Part shown: piece after piece, positions 14,550 to 22,603 of the stretch | How positions within the stretch are numbered: the stretch's first letter is position 1 | Layout of the letters: each line of letters begins with the position of its first letter | Origin: a bacterium | Lineage (GTDB): Bacteria > Desulfobacterota > GWC2-55-46 > S146-80 > JALXFI01 | Length of the DNA stretch: 24,648 nucleotides | NCBI GenBank assembly: GCA_027069035.1 | Contig: JALXFI010000115.1 | Location: 1 to 24,648 of the forward strand | Direction of reading: 5' to 3' | Made by a program: the position numbers and the translations under genes | Notes under the pieces: model-generated | What the model was told of the DNA's origin: nothing | What the model saw: only the letters and a program-made list of their open reading frames with translations | The model's database searches: none

Positions 14550-15581
14550 TCATATCAATCTTTTAAAACCTTCAAGAAAATCATCTCTTACTATACCCTT
14601 TTCGGTTATGATGCCTGCAATAAGACGATGAGGGGTCACATCAAATGCAGGGTTTTTAACCATGATACCTGCAGGGGCTAATGGTATCTCTTTTATATGA
14701 GTCACCTCTTTCCTGTCCCTCTCTTCTATAGGTATCCCGTCCCCATCCTTTATATCCATATCAATGGTAGAAAATGGAGCCGCCACATAAAACGGTATAT
14801 TGTGCTCCTTTGCAAGCACCGCAAGCGAGTAGGTGCCGATCTTGTTTGCGGCATCACCGTTGGATGCAATCCTGTCGGCGCCCACTACAACAACGTCAAC
14901 CATGCCCTTCTTCATAAAGTAACCGGCCATATTGTCGGTAATAAGGGTCGCCGGAATTCCGAGCTTCACACACTCCCATGCCGTAAGCCTTGCACCCTGA
15001 AGAAACGGCCTTGTCTCATCCACAAAGACATGAAGCCTTCTGCCGGCCTCAAAGGCAGCCCTTATAACACCGACTGCCGTGCCGTATCCCGCCGTTGCAA
15101 GGGCGCCTGCATTACAATGCGTCAACACATTTGCGCCTTCTTTTATAACCGGCATGCCGTGCCGGCCTATGGCTCTGTTTATCTCTATGTCCTCTCTGTA
15201 AATAGTCAAAGCCTCTTTCTTAAGTATAGTTTTGAGCTCTTCCGGTTGAGCGGAAGGGTTGTTTTTTACAAGATTTTTCATTCTTTCAATCGCCCAAAAG
15301 AGATTCTTTGCCGTCGGCCTTGTCTCTGAAAGTGTTTTACACACCTTATCGAGTTCACATACAAAACCATCCCTTTCCCCTTCATTTATATCCTTTGCGC
15401 CGATCGCAACACCAAAGGCCGCCGCAACACCTATGGCAGGTGCGCCCCGTATCACCATCTCTCTTATCGCTTCAGCCACATCAAGAAAGTCCTCACACAC
15501 CTTATACTTCTCTTCATTAGGCAGAAGCCTCTGGTCTATCATAACAACACGGTCATCTTTCCACTCAATGGTATTGAACAT
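14550..15581 (-). CDS. mtnA: Methylthioribose-1-phosphate isomerase
   Basis: A 343-residue MtnA, converting methylthioribose 1-phosphate to methylthioribulose 1-phosphate in methionine salvage or the related 5-deoxy-pentose shunt. The catalytic cysteine C156 (THCNAG) and aspartate D236 (GADRIASNGD) are present, as are RGAPAIG and the DETRPFLQGARLTAWE segment. The ATG at 15581 has GGGAGG about five bases upstream; the frame extends to 15599, but those six extra residues have no ribosome site. It is followed by glnE after one base. No other salvage gene (mtnB, mtnC, mtnN) lies nearby. The eIF2B-alpha-like translation-factor relatives are excluded by the complete active site. Confidence 0.95.
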   Translation of the reverse strand: MFNTIEWKDDRVVMIDQRLLPNEEKYKVCEDFLDVAEAIREMVIRGAPAIGVAAAFGVAIGAKDINEGERDGFVCELDKVCKTLSETRPTAKNLFWAIERMKNLVKNNPSAQPEELKTILKKEALTIYREDIEINRAIGRHGMPVIKEGANVLTHCNAGALATAGYGTAVGVIRAAFEAGRRLHVFVDETRPFLQGARLTAWECVKLGIPATLITDNMAGYFMKKGMVDVVVVGADRIASNGDAANKIGTYSLAVLAKEHNIPFYVAAPFSTIDMDIKDGDGIPIEERDRKEVTHIKEIPLAPAGIMVKNPAFDVTPHRLIAGIITEKGIVRDDFLEGFKRLI

Positions 15582-15633
15582 CAAAACCTCCCTACACAAA
15601 GTAATTTATTGCACTCTCCCTTGACGGGCTTTT

Positions 15634-16344
15634 TTACAAGGCCATAAGGATTGCCTTTAACAAAGAGGCGCTATGGCCCAATTGCCTGTATATCTCTTTT
15701 TTTGTCATATTCCTTTTTTCCGTCTTAAGCTTAACGCCAAGCCGTCTTGATATATTCGCTATTCTTGCTATCTCCTTTGAAAGGTCTTCTTCAAACTTAT
15801 CGGGCCTCAGCTTTATCTCATACATATTATCCTTTATCCGTGACAGGTTCTGTAAAACCTCTTTTTCAACAATTTCTTCATTAAGGGAGTGGCGAGCCTT
15901 GTTAAAATCATCGTACGGTATGTTGTGGAAAGGCTGCGAAAGGTCTGCTACATAATGCGCACAGAAGGCAAGGTTATACTCTCCATACTTGCCTTTTCCT
16001 TTAGACTTTTTATACTCCCGAAGGGATGCAATTATAGCCCCGTATAGATGCCCGTTCCTGTCATCAGGGTCATTGTAATGTTTTACCTGACTTAATACCA
16101 TAGCAGGGGTAACCTCCAGCTCATCCGGGTTATCAAACCAGTGGTTATTGCCTTCAACACGTCCCGCCTTCAGTTTCGCAATATCCGCCCCTGCGGCATT
16201 ATACCATTTATAGTATCCCGCGGCCTTTGCCACAGCAAGATGGGTTTCATCATGCCATGCAAATACCTTAAAGGAATAAAAAAGGATAAAGAGTAAAACG
16301 GCAGTCTTAACCAATAATGACAGTTTTTTATCTTTAATAGACAT
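15634..16344 (-). CDS. Secreted zinc-dependent phospholipase C / S1-P1 nuclease-fold protein
   Basis: A 236-residue exported protein. A signal peptide (MSIKDKK plus a hydrophobic core) should be cut after A29, leaving W30 as the mature N-terminus, as this family needs because the terminal Trp binds zinc. In mature numbering a full trinuclear zinc ligand set can be laid out: W1, H6, D45, H60, H101, D105, H111, H123 and E127. H101-x3-D105-x5-H111 reads HYVADLSQPFH. The substrate may be phospholipid or nucleic acid; the short catalytic body does not decide. The frame extends upstream to 16413, but those 23 residues would spoil the signal peptide. It is 52 bases upstream of mtnA on the same strand. 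Confidence 0.82.
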   Translation of the reverse strand: MSIKDKKLSLLVKTAVLLFILFYSFKVFAWHDETHLAVAKAAGYYKWYNAAGADIAKLKAGRVEGNNHWFDNPDELEVTPAMVLSQVKHYNDPDDRNGHLYGAIIASLREYKKSKGKGKYGEYNLAFCAHYVADLSQPFHNIPYDDFNKARHSLNEEIVEKEVLQNLSRIKDNMYEIKLRPDKFEEDLSKEIARIANISRRLGVKLKTEKRNMTKKEIYRQLGHSASLLKAILMAL

Positions 16345-16427
16345 CTCTTCCAACATCCTGAGCATACCAAAAACCGCTTTTAATAGATTAGTCAAAATCA
16401 AAACAATAATCAAGGTGAATAATCATG

Positions 16428-16455
16428 CCCAAATCCCGATATAGCTGGATTTGGG
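16428..16455. repeat. Palindromic repeat, imperfect copy
   Basis: CCCAAATCC and GGATTTGGG arms of 9 bp flank CGATATAGCT. It is a degenerate copy of the perfect palindrome at 4357-4388. Confidence 0.65.
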
Positions 16456-16705
16456 TAAAGATGTTGCGGGTTACGTGTTGCGAGGCGCAAGTTAAATGCC
16501 AAAATCTGAGAGTCGAGATAAAGACTTTGGATGAATTTGATAAATTTTTCACATAACAGGTGACAAAAGATGTTAATAATTCCCCTTTTTTACTTTATAT
16601 ATCCCAGACTATTCATATAACCGGATGTAATATATAGACATTTTTCAAAATGTTTTTATGGCATATTATTTGCTTATTTTTTATATATATTAAAACCAAT
16701 AAAAA

Positions 16706-16714
16706 AGGAGGAGG
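16706..16714 (+). promoter_or_regulatory. Strong ribosome binding site for the YtkA-like gene
   Basis: AGGAGGAGG lies seven bases before ATG 16722. It fixes the start, because the open frame continues upstream to 16650 without another ribosome site. Confidence 0.8.
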
Positions 16715-16721
16715 ATATATT

Positions 16722-17144
16722 ATGAAAAGGATACTCTTGATTTTTGTTTGTATGTTTTTTGTTGCAGGAACGCTTCACGCAAAGGATTTTAAGGTGGTAA
16801 AAACGGTAAAGGATTTAAAGGTTATAGTAACTATGGACAGCAATCCTCCTGCAAAGGGCGCAAACGATATCAGCATCACACTGCTTGATCAGAATGGAAA
16901 GGCCTTAACGGATGCCGATGTTGTTGTTGATTACAATGTCCCGTTTAATGACAATACACCCCCAATATCCTTTGAAAAAAAGACAAAATTAAACGGCAAA
17001 GACTTTACAGCAACGGCCTTCCTCACGAGAACAGGCCCGTGGGATTTCAAGATCAGGATAAAAAAAGCCGGAACGGATATTGGCAGTGTCGGGTATAGGG
17101 TAACCGTGCCGTCGTGGTGGGTTAGTAAGGCGGAATTCAAATAG
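16722..17144 (+). CDS. Exported YtkA/FixH-like protein
   Basis: A 140-residue protein with a signal peptide (MKRILLIFVCMFFVAGTLHA) probably cleaved after residue 20; it is not a lipoprotein. The remainder is a single immunoglobulin-like beta domain of the YtkA/FixH type: a short VKDLKVIVTMDSNPPAKG opening, then ISITLLDQNGKALTDADVVVDY, a proline-rich loop and a final strand ending RVTVPSWW. Such proteins are periplasmic and often linked to metal efflux or cytochrome oxidase assembly. Here it stands alone with no copper or cco genes, so its role is open. The stop codon's last base is the first base of a palindromic element, and an intrinsic terminator follows at 17367. Confidence 0.75.
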   Translation: MKRILLIFVCMFFVAGTLHAKDFKVVKTVKDLKVIVTMDSNPPAKGANDISITLLDQNGKALTDADVVVDYNVPFNDNTPPISFEKKTKLNGKDFTATAFLTRTGPWDFKIRIKKAGTDIGSVGYRVTVPSWWVSKAEFK

Positions 17145-17285
17145 TTTTCATCCGGAAAGGGTTCTTTTTCGCAATCTCGGCGTCAATCTTCAGGTTTGTT
17201 TGTGCGACATACTAAAAGTATGCCTCCGCACAAACCTTCGATTTCCTTGACCTTGCAAAAAACTCCTCCTTTCCGCATTGAAAAC
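17144..17285. repeat. 142-bp palindromic MITE-like element
   Basis: The ends are an imperfect inverted repeat, GTTTTCATCCGGAAAGG at 17144-17160 and CCTTTCCGCATTGAAAAC at 17268-17285. Symmetry continues inward: TTTTTCGCAA against TTGCAAAAAA, GTCAA against TTGAC, and a central hairpin in which TTTGTGCG (17197-17206 region) pairs with CGCACAAA around ATACT-AAA-AGTAT. It has no coding potential. A truncated second copy of its left end lies at 17327-17359. Confidence 0.7.
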
Positions 17286-17326
17286 ATCATTAGTGCCTAT
17301 ATGGGTTTCCGGATATACCCTGCTTT

Positions 17327-17359
17327 AGTTTTCATACGGAAAGGGTTCTTTTTCGCAAT
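17327..17359. repeat. Truncated second copy of the palindromic element's left arm
   Basis: The 33 bases here repeat 17143-17175 with a single mismatch (CATACGG instead of CATCCGG). The match stops abruptly at GCAAT, and no right arm follows. Confidence 0.8.
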
Positions 17360-17366
17360 ATTATCT

Positions 17367-17404
17367 GGGGATAACCCTGAGGGTTATCCCCTTTCTGTGT
17401 TTTT
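17367..17404 (+). terminator. Intrinsic terminator after the YtkA-like gene
   Basis: A perfect 11-bp stem (GGGGATAACCC, loop TGA, GGGTTATCCCC) at 17367-17391 is followed by TTTCTGTGTTTTT. On the minus strand no T-tract follows, so it mainly ends plus-strand transcription before the convergent gatB. Confidence 0.85.
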
Positions 17405-17416
17405 ATATAGATAGAA

Positions 17417-18865
17417 TCATGTCTCAGGAGATGGCAGCAATTCCTGTAAAATCTCATTTGCCACCTTGGGATTGGCCTTGCCGGAGGTCTTTCTCATAAC
17501 CTGTCCGACAAAGAAACCTATAAGCCCCACTTTGCCGCCTTTATACTCATCGACCTTTTGGGGATTGGCATTCAAGACCTCTTCCACAACCGCTCTTATT
17601 GCATCATCATCGCTTATCTGAACAAGCCCCTTTTCCTTAACTATATCCTCCGGAGATTTGCCTGTTCCATAGACCTCTTCAAAGATGCCCTTAGCTATCT
17701 TTCCGCTTATAGTGCCTTTGTCTATAAGGATAAGTATTCCTGCAAGATTTTCAGGTGTCATCGCAGACTCGGAAATATCCTTATTTTCTTTATTTAACTC
17801 TCTCAATAATTCGGCCATGATCCAGTTGCTCACCGTTTTGGGCTGAGGAAATAATTCTACACACCGTTCATAAAACTCTGCAAGGTTTTTTGACGCAGTG
17901 ATAACCTCCGCATCGTATAATGGGAGTTCATAGTCTTTAATAAATCTTTCGGCCTTTTCCCGCGGCAGTTCAGGAAGTTTGTCTTTTATCTCCTCAATCC
18001 ATGAATCCTCAACAGGCACAGGCAGCAGGTCAGGTTCCGGAAAGTACCTGTAATCGTGCGCCTCTTCCTTACCCCTCATCGACACGGTAATGCCGCGTCC
18101 GGAATCCCAGAGCCTTGTCTCCTGAATAACCCGCCCCCCATCTTTAATAAGCTCTATCTGCCTTTCTATCTCATAATCAAGCGCATTCTTTAAAAACTTA
18201 AATGAATTCATGTTTTTAACTTCAGCCTTTGTGCCAAGCGCAGTCTCACCTGAAGGCCTGACAGACACATTGGCATCGCATCTGAGGCTTCCCTCTTCCA
18301 TATTGCAATCACAAATCTCAAGATAAAGCAGAATATCCCTTAATGCCTTAATAACGGCAACCGCCTCTTCCGAAGAACGTATATCAGGTTCGGTTACTAT
18401 CTCTATAAGGGGCACACCCGCCCGATTCAGATCCACAAAACTGTAATCAACCATGTCGCCTTCTTCTCCATGGAGGAGTTTGCCGGCATCTTCCTCAAGG
18501 TGTATACGGGTTATTCCTATTTCATGTTTAACACCATTTACGTTAACGCCAAGCCTCCCCTGACAGGCAAGCGGCAGTTCATACTGGGATATCTGATATC
18601 CCTTGGGAAGGTCAGGATAGAAATAATTTTTTCTGGCAAAACGGCTGCCGGTATTTATCCTGCAGTTGGTTGCCATACCCATCATCAATGCAAACTCTAC
18701 AACACTCCTGTTAAGAACGGGAAGAACCCCCGGCATCCCCAGACAAACAGGACAGACCTGAGTATTGGGGTCACCCCCAAACTCTGTAGAGCATCCGCAG
18801 AATATCTTTGTATTCGTTGATAACTGGGCATGCACCTCAAGGCCTATTACGGCTTCATAATCCAT
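17417..18865 (-). CDS. gatB: Asp-tRNA(Asn)/Glu-tRNA(Gln) amidotransferase subunit B
   Basis: A 482-residue GatB, the kinase and tRNA-binding subunit that activates mischarged Glu-tRNA(Gln) or Asp-tRNA(Asn) for amidation with ammonia from GatA. It begins MDYEAVIGLEVHAQL. Zinc cysteines C23, C25, C38 and C41 are present, and so are FYPDLPKGYQISQYELPL, LEEDAGK, DLNRAGVPLIEIVTEPD and SLRCDANVSVR. The C-terminal helical and YqeY-like tail is complete, ending with a GKANPKVANEIL segment. AAGGAG with good spacing precedes the ATG. It is 96 bases downstream of the radical SAM gene and separated from gatA by about 3.7 kb start to start. No gatC is seen. Confidence 0.97.
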   Translation of the reverse strand: MDYEAVIGLEVHAQLSTNTKIFCGCSTEFGGDPNTQVCPVCLGMPGVLPVLNRSVVEFALMMGMATNCRINTGSRFARKNYFYPDLPKGYQISQYELPLACQGRLGVNVNGVKHEIGITRIHLEEDAGKLLHGEEGDMVDYSFVDLNRAGVPLIEIVTEPDIRSSEEAVAVIKALRDILLYLEICDCNMEEGSLRCDANVSVRPSGETALGTKAEVKNMNSFKFLKNALDYEIERQIELIKDGGRVIQETRLWDSGRGITVSMRGKEEAHDYRYFPEPDLLPVPVEDSWIEEIKDKLPELPREKAERFIKDYELPLYDAEVITASKNLAEFYERCVELFPQPKTVSNWIMAELLRELNKENKDISESAMTPENLAGILILIDKGTISGKIAKGIFEEVYGTGKSPEDIVKEKGLVQISDDDAIRAVVEEVLNANPQKVDEYKGGKVGLIGFFVGQVMRKTSGKANPKVANEILQELLPSPET

Positions 18866-18961
18866 TTCCTCTCCTTTTATATAAAGTTTTTATCCTGAAA
18901 AACAGGTTTTAACAATTTTACCCTTTTAAAGGTTGATTGCTTCATCAAAAAATACTGCGGC

Positions 18962-20242
18962 TTAAGAAAGCTTAATTGCCTTACGGCGATAACTGTAGTT
19001 AATGGCCGCCCTTGAAAAAATATTCTTATGCGTTCTAAAAACCCTCTTCAGGATATTCCGATATGAATACATCTCCCTGTATATCCAGTTATACCCTTTT
19101 TGCAGTTCGTCAACCGTCATCATCAATGGCCTATAAACCACCTCTCCCGTGTGGTATTTGCTCCAATCCCTATTGAATATCCTTCCCTCCTCATCAAGGC
19201 GCGCATAGAGTCCCGTACCAGGGAAGGGTGTCAGGATATTGAACATTGCAACATCTATCCTGTTTATTGAGATAAAATCAAGAACATCTTTAAAAACATC
19301 CGTATCATCGTCATCAAGGCCGAAGATGAAGCTTCCTATTATATCGATACCTGCTTTATGTATCTTTTTTATAGCCGCTTCATAGTCTTTAGCCGTGTTC
19401 CATCCCTTGTGGACACCCTCAAGGTTCTTCTGAGCAAGGCTCTCAAAACCGATAAATACATACCTGCCGCCGCTCTTTGAATAGAGTGACAGGAGTTCAT
19501 CATCCTTTGCAAGGGTAATGGAGCCCTGACTCCCCCATCTTATCTTTAATGGAATAAGCGCCTTCATAAGTTCCTTGGCATATTGGGGCCTACCCACTAT
19601 GTTATCATCAAGAAATACTATGCTTTTACCCGTAAACCGCCTGATTTCCGATATAACGTCTTCAACAGGCCGACAGCGGTACTTGTTACCAAAAAAATTA
19701 GTAACCGTACAGAAATCGCACTTAAACGGGCACCCTCTTGTAGCCTGAATAGTGTTGAAGGAAGTATACATCTCTTTTTTAAGAAGTGACCGCCTTGGCA
19801 CAGGGACATGCTTCATGTCAATCAGTGATTCGCTCCGATATACAGGTTTCAGTTCTCCCCTTTTAAAGTCATCTAAGAGCCCCTTCCATACAAGCTCCGC
19901 CTCGCCTATAACCACGGCATCCGCATGGCGGAGGGCTTCTTCAGGGAGCGCCGACACATGAACACCGCCCATTACCACCTTTACACCCTTATTCCTGAAT
20001 CCGTCTGCTATCTTATATGCATTCAGCATCTCGGATGTAAGACCCGTAATGCCCACCAGATCGACATGAGTATCGTAATCAACGATTTCTACCCTTGCAT
20101 CCAGTATCCTTACATCAATATCATCAGGCGTAAGGGCTGCGACAACGGGAAGCCCAAGACGTGCAAAACCAGCTTTGCCACTTGACGAAACCCCTCCAAG
20201 GAAGCCCCTGTCCGCCTTAGGCAGAATTAAAAGCAGCCTCAT
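18962..20242 (-). CDS. B12-binding-domain radical SAM protein
   Basis: A 426-residue protein with an N-terminal cobalamin-binding-like Rossmann domain (about 1-140, with GGVHVSALPEEALRHADAVV at 92-111) and a radical SAM core carrying C171-x3-C175-x2-C178 (RGCPFKCDFC). The B12 domain lacks the DxHxxG histidine, as is common in this class. Members include methyltransferases and cyclases acting on lipids, tetrapyrroles and antibiotics; the substrate cannot be assigned here. The C-terminus is basic and hydrophobic-poor. It is translationally coupled to the upstream lipoprotein gene (ATGA overlap at 20239-20242), the strongest clue to its role, and lies upstream of gatB. Confidence 0.9.
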   Translation of the reverse strand: MRLLLILPKADRGFLGGVSSSGKAGFARLGLPVVAALTPDDIDVRILDARVEIVDYDTHVDLVGITGLTSEMLNAYKIADGFRNKGVKVVMGGVHVSALPEEALRHADAVVIGEAELVWKGLLDDFKRGELKPVYRSESLIDMKHVPVPRRSLLKKEMYTSFNTIQATRGCPFKCDFCTVTNFFGNKYRCRPVEDVISEIRRFTGKSIVFLDDNIVGRPQYAKELMKALIPLKIRWGSQGSITLAKDDELLSLYSKSGGRYVFIGFESLAQKNLEGVHKGWNTAKDYEAAIKKIHKAGIDIIGSFIFGLDDDDTDVFKDVLDFISINRIDVAMFNILTPFPGTGLYARLDEEGRIFNRDWSKYHTGEVVYRPLMMTVDELQKGYNWIYREMYSYRNILKRVFRTHKNIFSRAAINYSYRRKAIKLS

Positions 20243-20889
20243 TTAACAAAGAATGAGGTCTCTCGCGCGTCCTTAGCGAGTCCCGAATCAACGGTTGTTG
20301 TCACAACATATGTGCCCGGCTTTGCGTCTTTTGGAAGAAAGAGCGGCACGGTGCTGGTATACGTTCCGCCTGATCTTACAACCTTTACCTCGGGTTTTCC
20401 GATAAGAACGCCATTGTGTCTTATCTCTCGTGTCTCTATAATACCAACCTTGGCGTTCGGATCAGGTTCAATAACGGCATAGGTTGTATTAAGGTCTATC
20501 CTTTCCCCGGGTCTCACCGTTGCATCACTTACAGATACATCCTCAATTCTCAAGACATCCCCGGAGGACGGGGTATACGAGTACCTTTTCACAGTTTCCG
20601 TTCTGTCTTTCTTCTGATCATAGGCATAATGACCAATTGTCCCACCGGCCAACCCCCCAAGTATCGCTCCGATGATTATCCCTTCTCCTTTTTTATCCAC
20701 CTGGTTGCCAAGGATACCGCCAAGCAGCCCCCCGCTTAACGCCCCGATTGCGCCTCCTGAAACAGCCCCGGGGTTCTCTTTCACCGTTGAGGCACATCCT
20801 GAAAGCGTGGCAAGAGAAAACAACCCCGCCATCATAAGGGAAACAATTTTGTTAGCTAAATGACTGTATAAAAAAGGTTTAATCTTCAT
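20239..20889 (-). CDS. Glycine-zipper lipoprotein
   Basis: A 216-residue envelope protein. The signal peptide ends in LATLSGCAST, with C32 the likely lipidated cysteine. A glycine zipper follows at about 40-90, in two GxxxG-rich blocks (SGGAIGALSGGLLGGILG and IIIGAILGGLAGGTIGHYAY), the type seen in Rickettsia 17-kDa antigen/SlyB-like outer-membrane lipoproteins. The C-terminal half is a beta domain with an RPGERIDLNTTYAV strand and a PLFLPKDAKPGTYVVTTTVD segment, perhaps immunoglobulin-like. The ATG at 20889 is ten bases from AGGAGG; a GTG at 20898 is too close to it. The stop overlaps the radical SAM start. Confidence 0.87.
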   Translation of the reverse strand: MKIKPFLYSHLANKIVSLMMAGLFSLATLSGCASTVKENPGAVSGGAIGALSGGLLGGILGNQVDKKGEGIIIGAILGGLAGGTIGHYAYDQKKDRTETVKRYSYTPSSGDVLRIEDVSVSDATVRPGERIDLNTTYAVIEPDPNAKVGIIETREIRHNGVLIGKPEVKVVRSGGTYTSTVPLFLPKDAKPGTYVVTTTVDSGLAKDARETSFFVK

Positions 20890-20990
20890 GATTATCACTC
20901 CCTCCTTTCAGCCTTTTTATCCTTTAATCTTGTTATCCCTATCCGTTTGTAAACAGACACACTCCCCGCCTATCATTCATTGTATATCTC

Positions 20991-21019
20991 AACCCGTAAC
21001 CCGCAGTATACAACATCTT
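20991..21019. repeat. Short dispersed repeat shared with 16458-16479
   Basis: AACCCGTAACCCGCA at 20991-21005, then ACATCTT at 21013-21019, matches the reverse complement of 16465-16479 (AACACGTAACCCGCA, one mismatch) and of 16458-16464. It lies in the intergenic region between the glycine-zipper gene and gatA. Confidence 0.4.
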
Positions 21020-21136
21020 GCATCCTTAATCCTTACCTCATCTTTACTACTATAATTATACATCAAAGGCTTCTTTAAGTGAAGTAAGAGAGCTTACATT
21101 TAAAAGGTTAAAAATAAAAAAAAGCGTCAACCGGCA

Positions 21137-22597
21137 TCAAAGGCTCGGACTCATCAAATGCCAGTCCGTAATGCCCTGATAACAGGCGCCGGCCTTTAGT
21201 ATTAAATCCTCCGCAAGCGACCTGCCTATAAACTGCATGCCTATAGGAAGACCCTCTTCACTAAAGCCGCATGGGATGGATATGCCCGGAAGACCTGCAA
21301 GATTGCATGGTATGGTAAAAATATCGGAAAGATACATCTGAAGCGGGTCATTCTTTTTTTCTCCTATTCCAAAGGCGGGTGTGGGAGACGTTGGGGCAAG
21401 GATAAGGTCAACGACTTTAAACACTTCATCAAAATCATTTCTTATCAACGTCCTGACCTCGCATGCCTTCTTGTAATAAGCATCATAGTATCCTGCTGAA
21501 AGGACGTATGTTCCAAGCATTATCCTTCTCTTAACCTCAGCGCCAAACCCCTCGTCACGTGTTCTGCAATACATATCCATAAGATCGTTGGGCTCATCTA
21601 TTCTATATCCGTACTTAACGCCGTCATACCTTGCAAGATTAGAGCTTGCTTCCGCAGTAGCTACAACATAATATGTGGCAACGGCATACTCGGTATGAGG
21701 AAGAGAGACCTCCTTAACAACGGCGCCTTCCTTTTCCATGGCCAATGCCGCATCTTTCACTGCATCCGCCACTTCTTTACCTACACCTTCTATAAAATAC
21801 TCCTTTGGAATGCCTATCTTAAGACCCTTTATGTCCCCCTGAACGGACTCAAGATAGTTAGGGACAGGCTTATTTATAGAGGTGGAATCAAGCGGGTCGT
21901 GACCCGCAATAACACCTAATATTATCGCCGCATCCTTTACGTCTTTTGTTACAGGTCCCGCCTGATCGAGTGAAGAGGCAAAGGCTATCATTCCATACCT
22001 TGAAATCCTTCCATAAGTAGGCTTCATGCCTACGACTCCGCAAAGCGCCGCCGGCTGTCTTACGGAACCCCCTGTGTCCGTTCCTACGGAAGCAAAGGAT
22101 TCGCCTGCGGCAACCGCAGCTGCAGAACCTCCGCTGCTGCCGCCCGGTATTTTATCCGGAGACCACGGGTTTTTCGTTATATTAAAGGCGGAGTTCTCGG
22201 TGGAAGAACCCATGGCAAATTCATCCATGTTGTTCTTGCCCACGATTACGGCTCCAGCCTCTTTCAGCCTCTTTACCACCGTTGAGTCATAAGGGGGGAT
22301 AAAGTCTTTCAAGATACCTGACGCACAGGTAGTGGGTATGTCTTTGGTGCAGAATATATCCTTAATAGATATGGGGATACCCGTTAGAGGCGTAAGTTCA
22401 TCTCCGGAAGAAATTCTCGCATCGGCGTCTTTGGCTGCGCTTAGCGCATCTTCAGCCGTGACCGTTATAAAGGCATGGAGCGTTTCATCAAGCCTTTCAA
22501 TACGCTCTAAAACAGCCTCTGTTAATTCAATAGAACTTACTTCCTTTTTTTTAAGCTTTTCATGCAGCTCATGTATGCAAAGGTTATAAAGTTTCAA
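21137..22597 (-). CDS. gatA: Asp-tRNA(Asn)/Glu-tRNA(Gln) amidotransferase subunit A (TTG start)
   Basis: A 486-residue GatA, the amidase that releases ammonia from glutamine. The Ser-cisSer-Lys triad is K79 (SIKDIF), S154 (GGSSGGS) and S178 (GTDTGGSVRQPA), in the canonical positions when the TTG at 22597 is used. That TTG has GGAGGT six bases upstream and yields MKLYNLCIHELHEKL. The ATG at 22603 touches the same Shine-Dalgarno directly, so it is unlikely to be used. It lies 38 bases after the NrfJ-like lipoprotein gene. gatB is downstream on the same strand but separated by the lipoprotein and radical SAM genes, and no gatC precedes gatA. Confidence 0.97.
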   Translation of the reverse strand: MKLYNLCIHELHEKLKKKEVSSIELTEAVLERIERLDETLHAFITVTAEDALSAAKDADARISSGDELTPLTGIPISIKDIFCTKDIPTTCASGILKDFIPPYDSTVVKRLKEAGAVIVGKNNMDEFAMGSSTENSAFNITKNPWSPDKIPGGSSGGSAAAVAAGESFASVGTDTGGSVRQPAALCGVVGMKPTYGRISRYGMIAFASSLDQAGPVTKDVKDAAIILGVIAGHDPLDSTSINKPVPNYLESVQGDIKGLKIGIPKEYFIEGVGKEVADAVKDAALAMEKEGAVVKEVSLPHTEYAVATYYVVATAEASSNLARYDGVKYGYRIDEPNDLMDMYCRTRDEGFGAEVKRRIMLGTYVLSAGYYDAYYKKACEVRTLIRNDFDEVFKVVDLILAPTSPTPAFGIGEKKNDPLQMYLSDIFTIPCNLAGLPGISIPCGFSEEGLPIGMQFIGRSLAEDLILKAGACYQGITDWHLMSPSL

Positions 22598-22603
22598 ACA
22601 CAT

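Larger units (their letters stand above)
16345..16721. other. AT-rich divergent intergenic region
   Basis: About 377 bases between the minus-strand phospholipase/nuclease gene and the plus-strand YtkA-like gene. It holds a degenerate copy of the palindromic repeat (16428-16455), a short repeat (16465-16479) shared with 20991-21005, and AT-rich DNA. A small ACATTTT-TC-AAAATGT inverted repeat and a TATTAT box lie near 16640-16670, but I find no convincing -35. No coding potential was seen apart from the extended frame of the minus-strand gene. Confidence 0.6.

Noticed and set aside
14697..15329. Plus-strand open frame of 210 codons opposite mtnA
   Set aside because: Antisense to mtnA, low-complexity composition rich in Cys, His and Arg, no family resemblance.
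17143..17359. Two direct repeats as a minimal CRISPR array
   Set aside because: Only two copies, the spacer contains the rest of a palindromic element, the second copy is truncated, and no cas genes are present.
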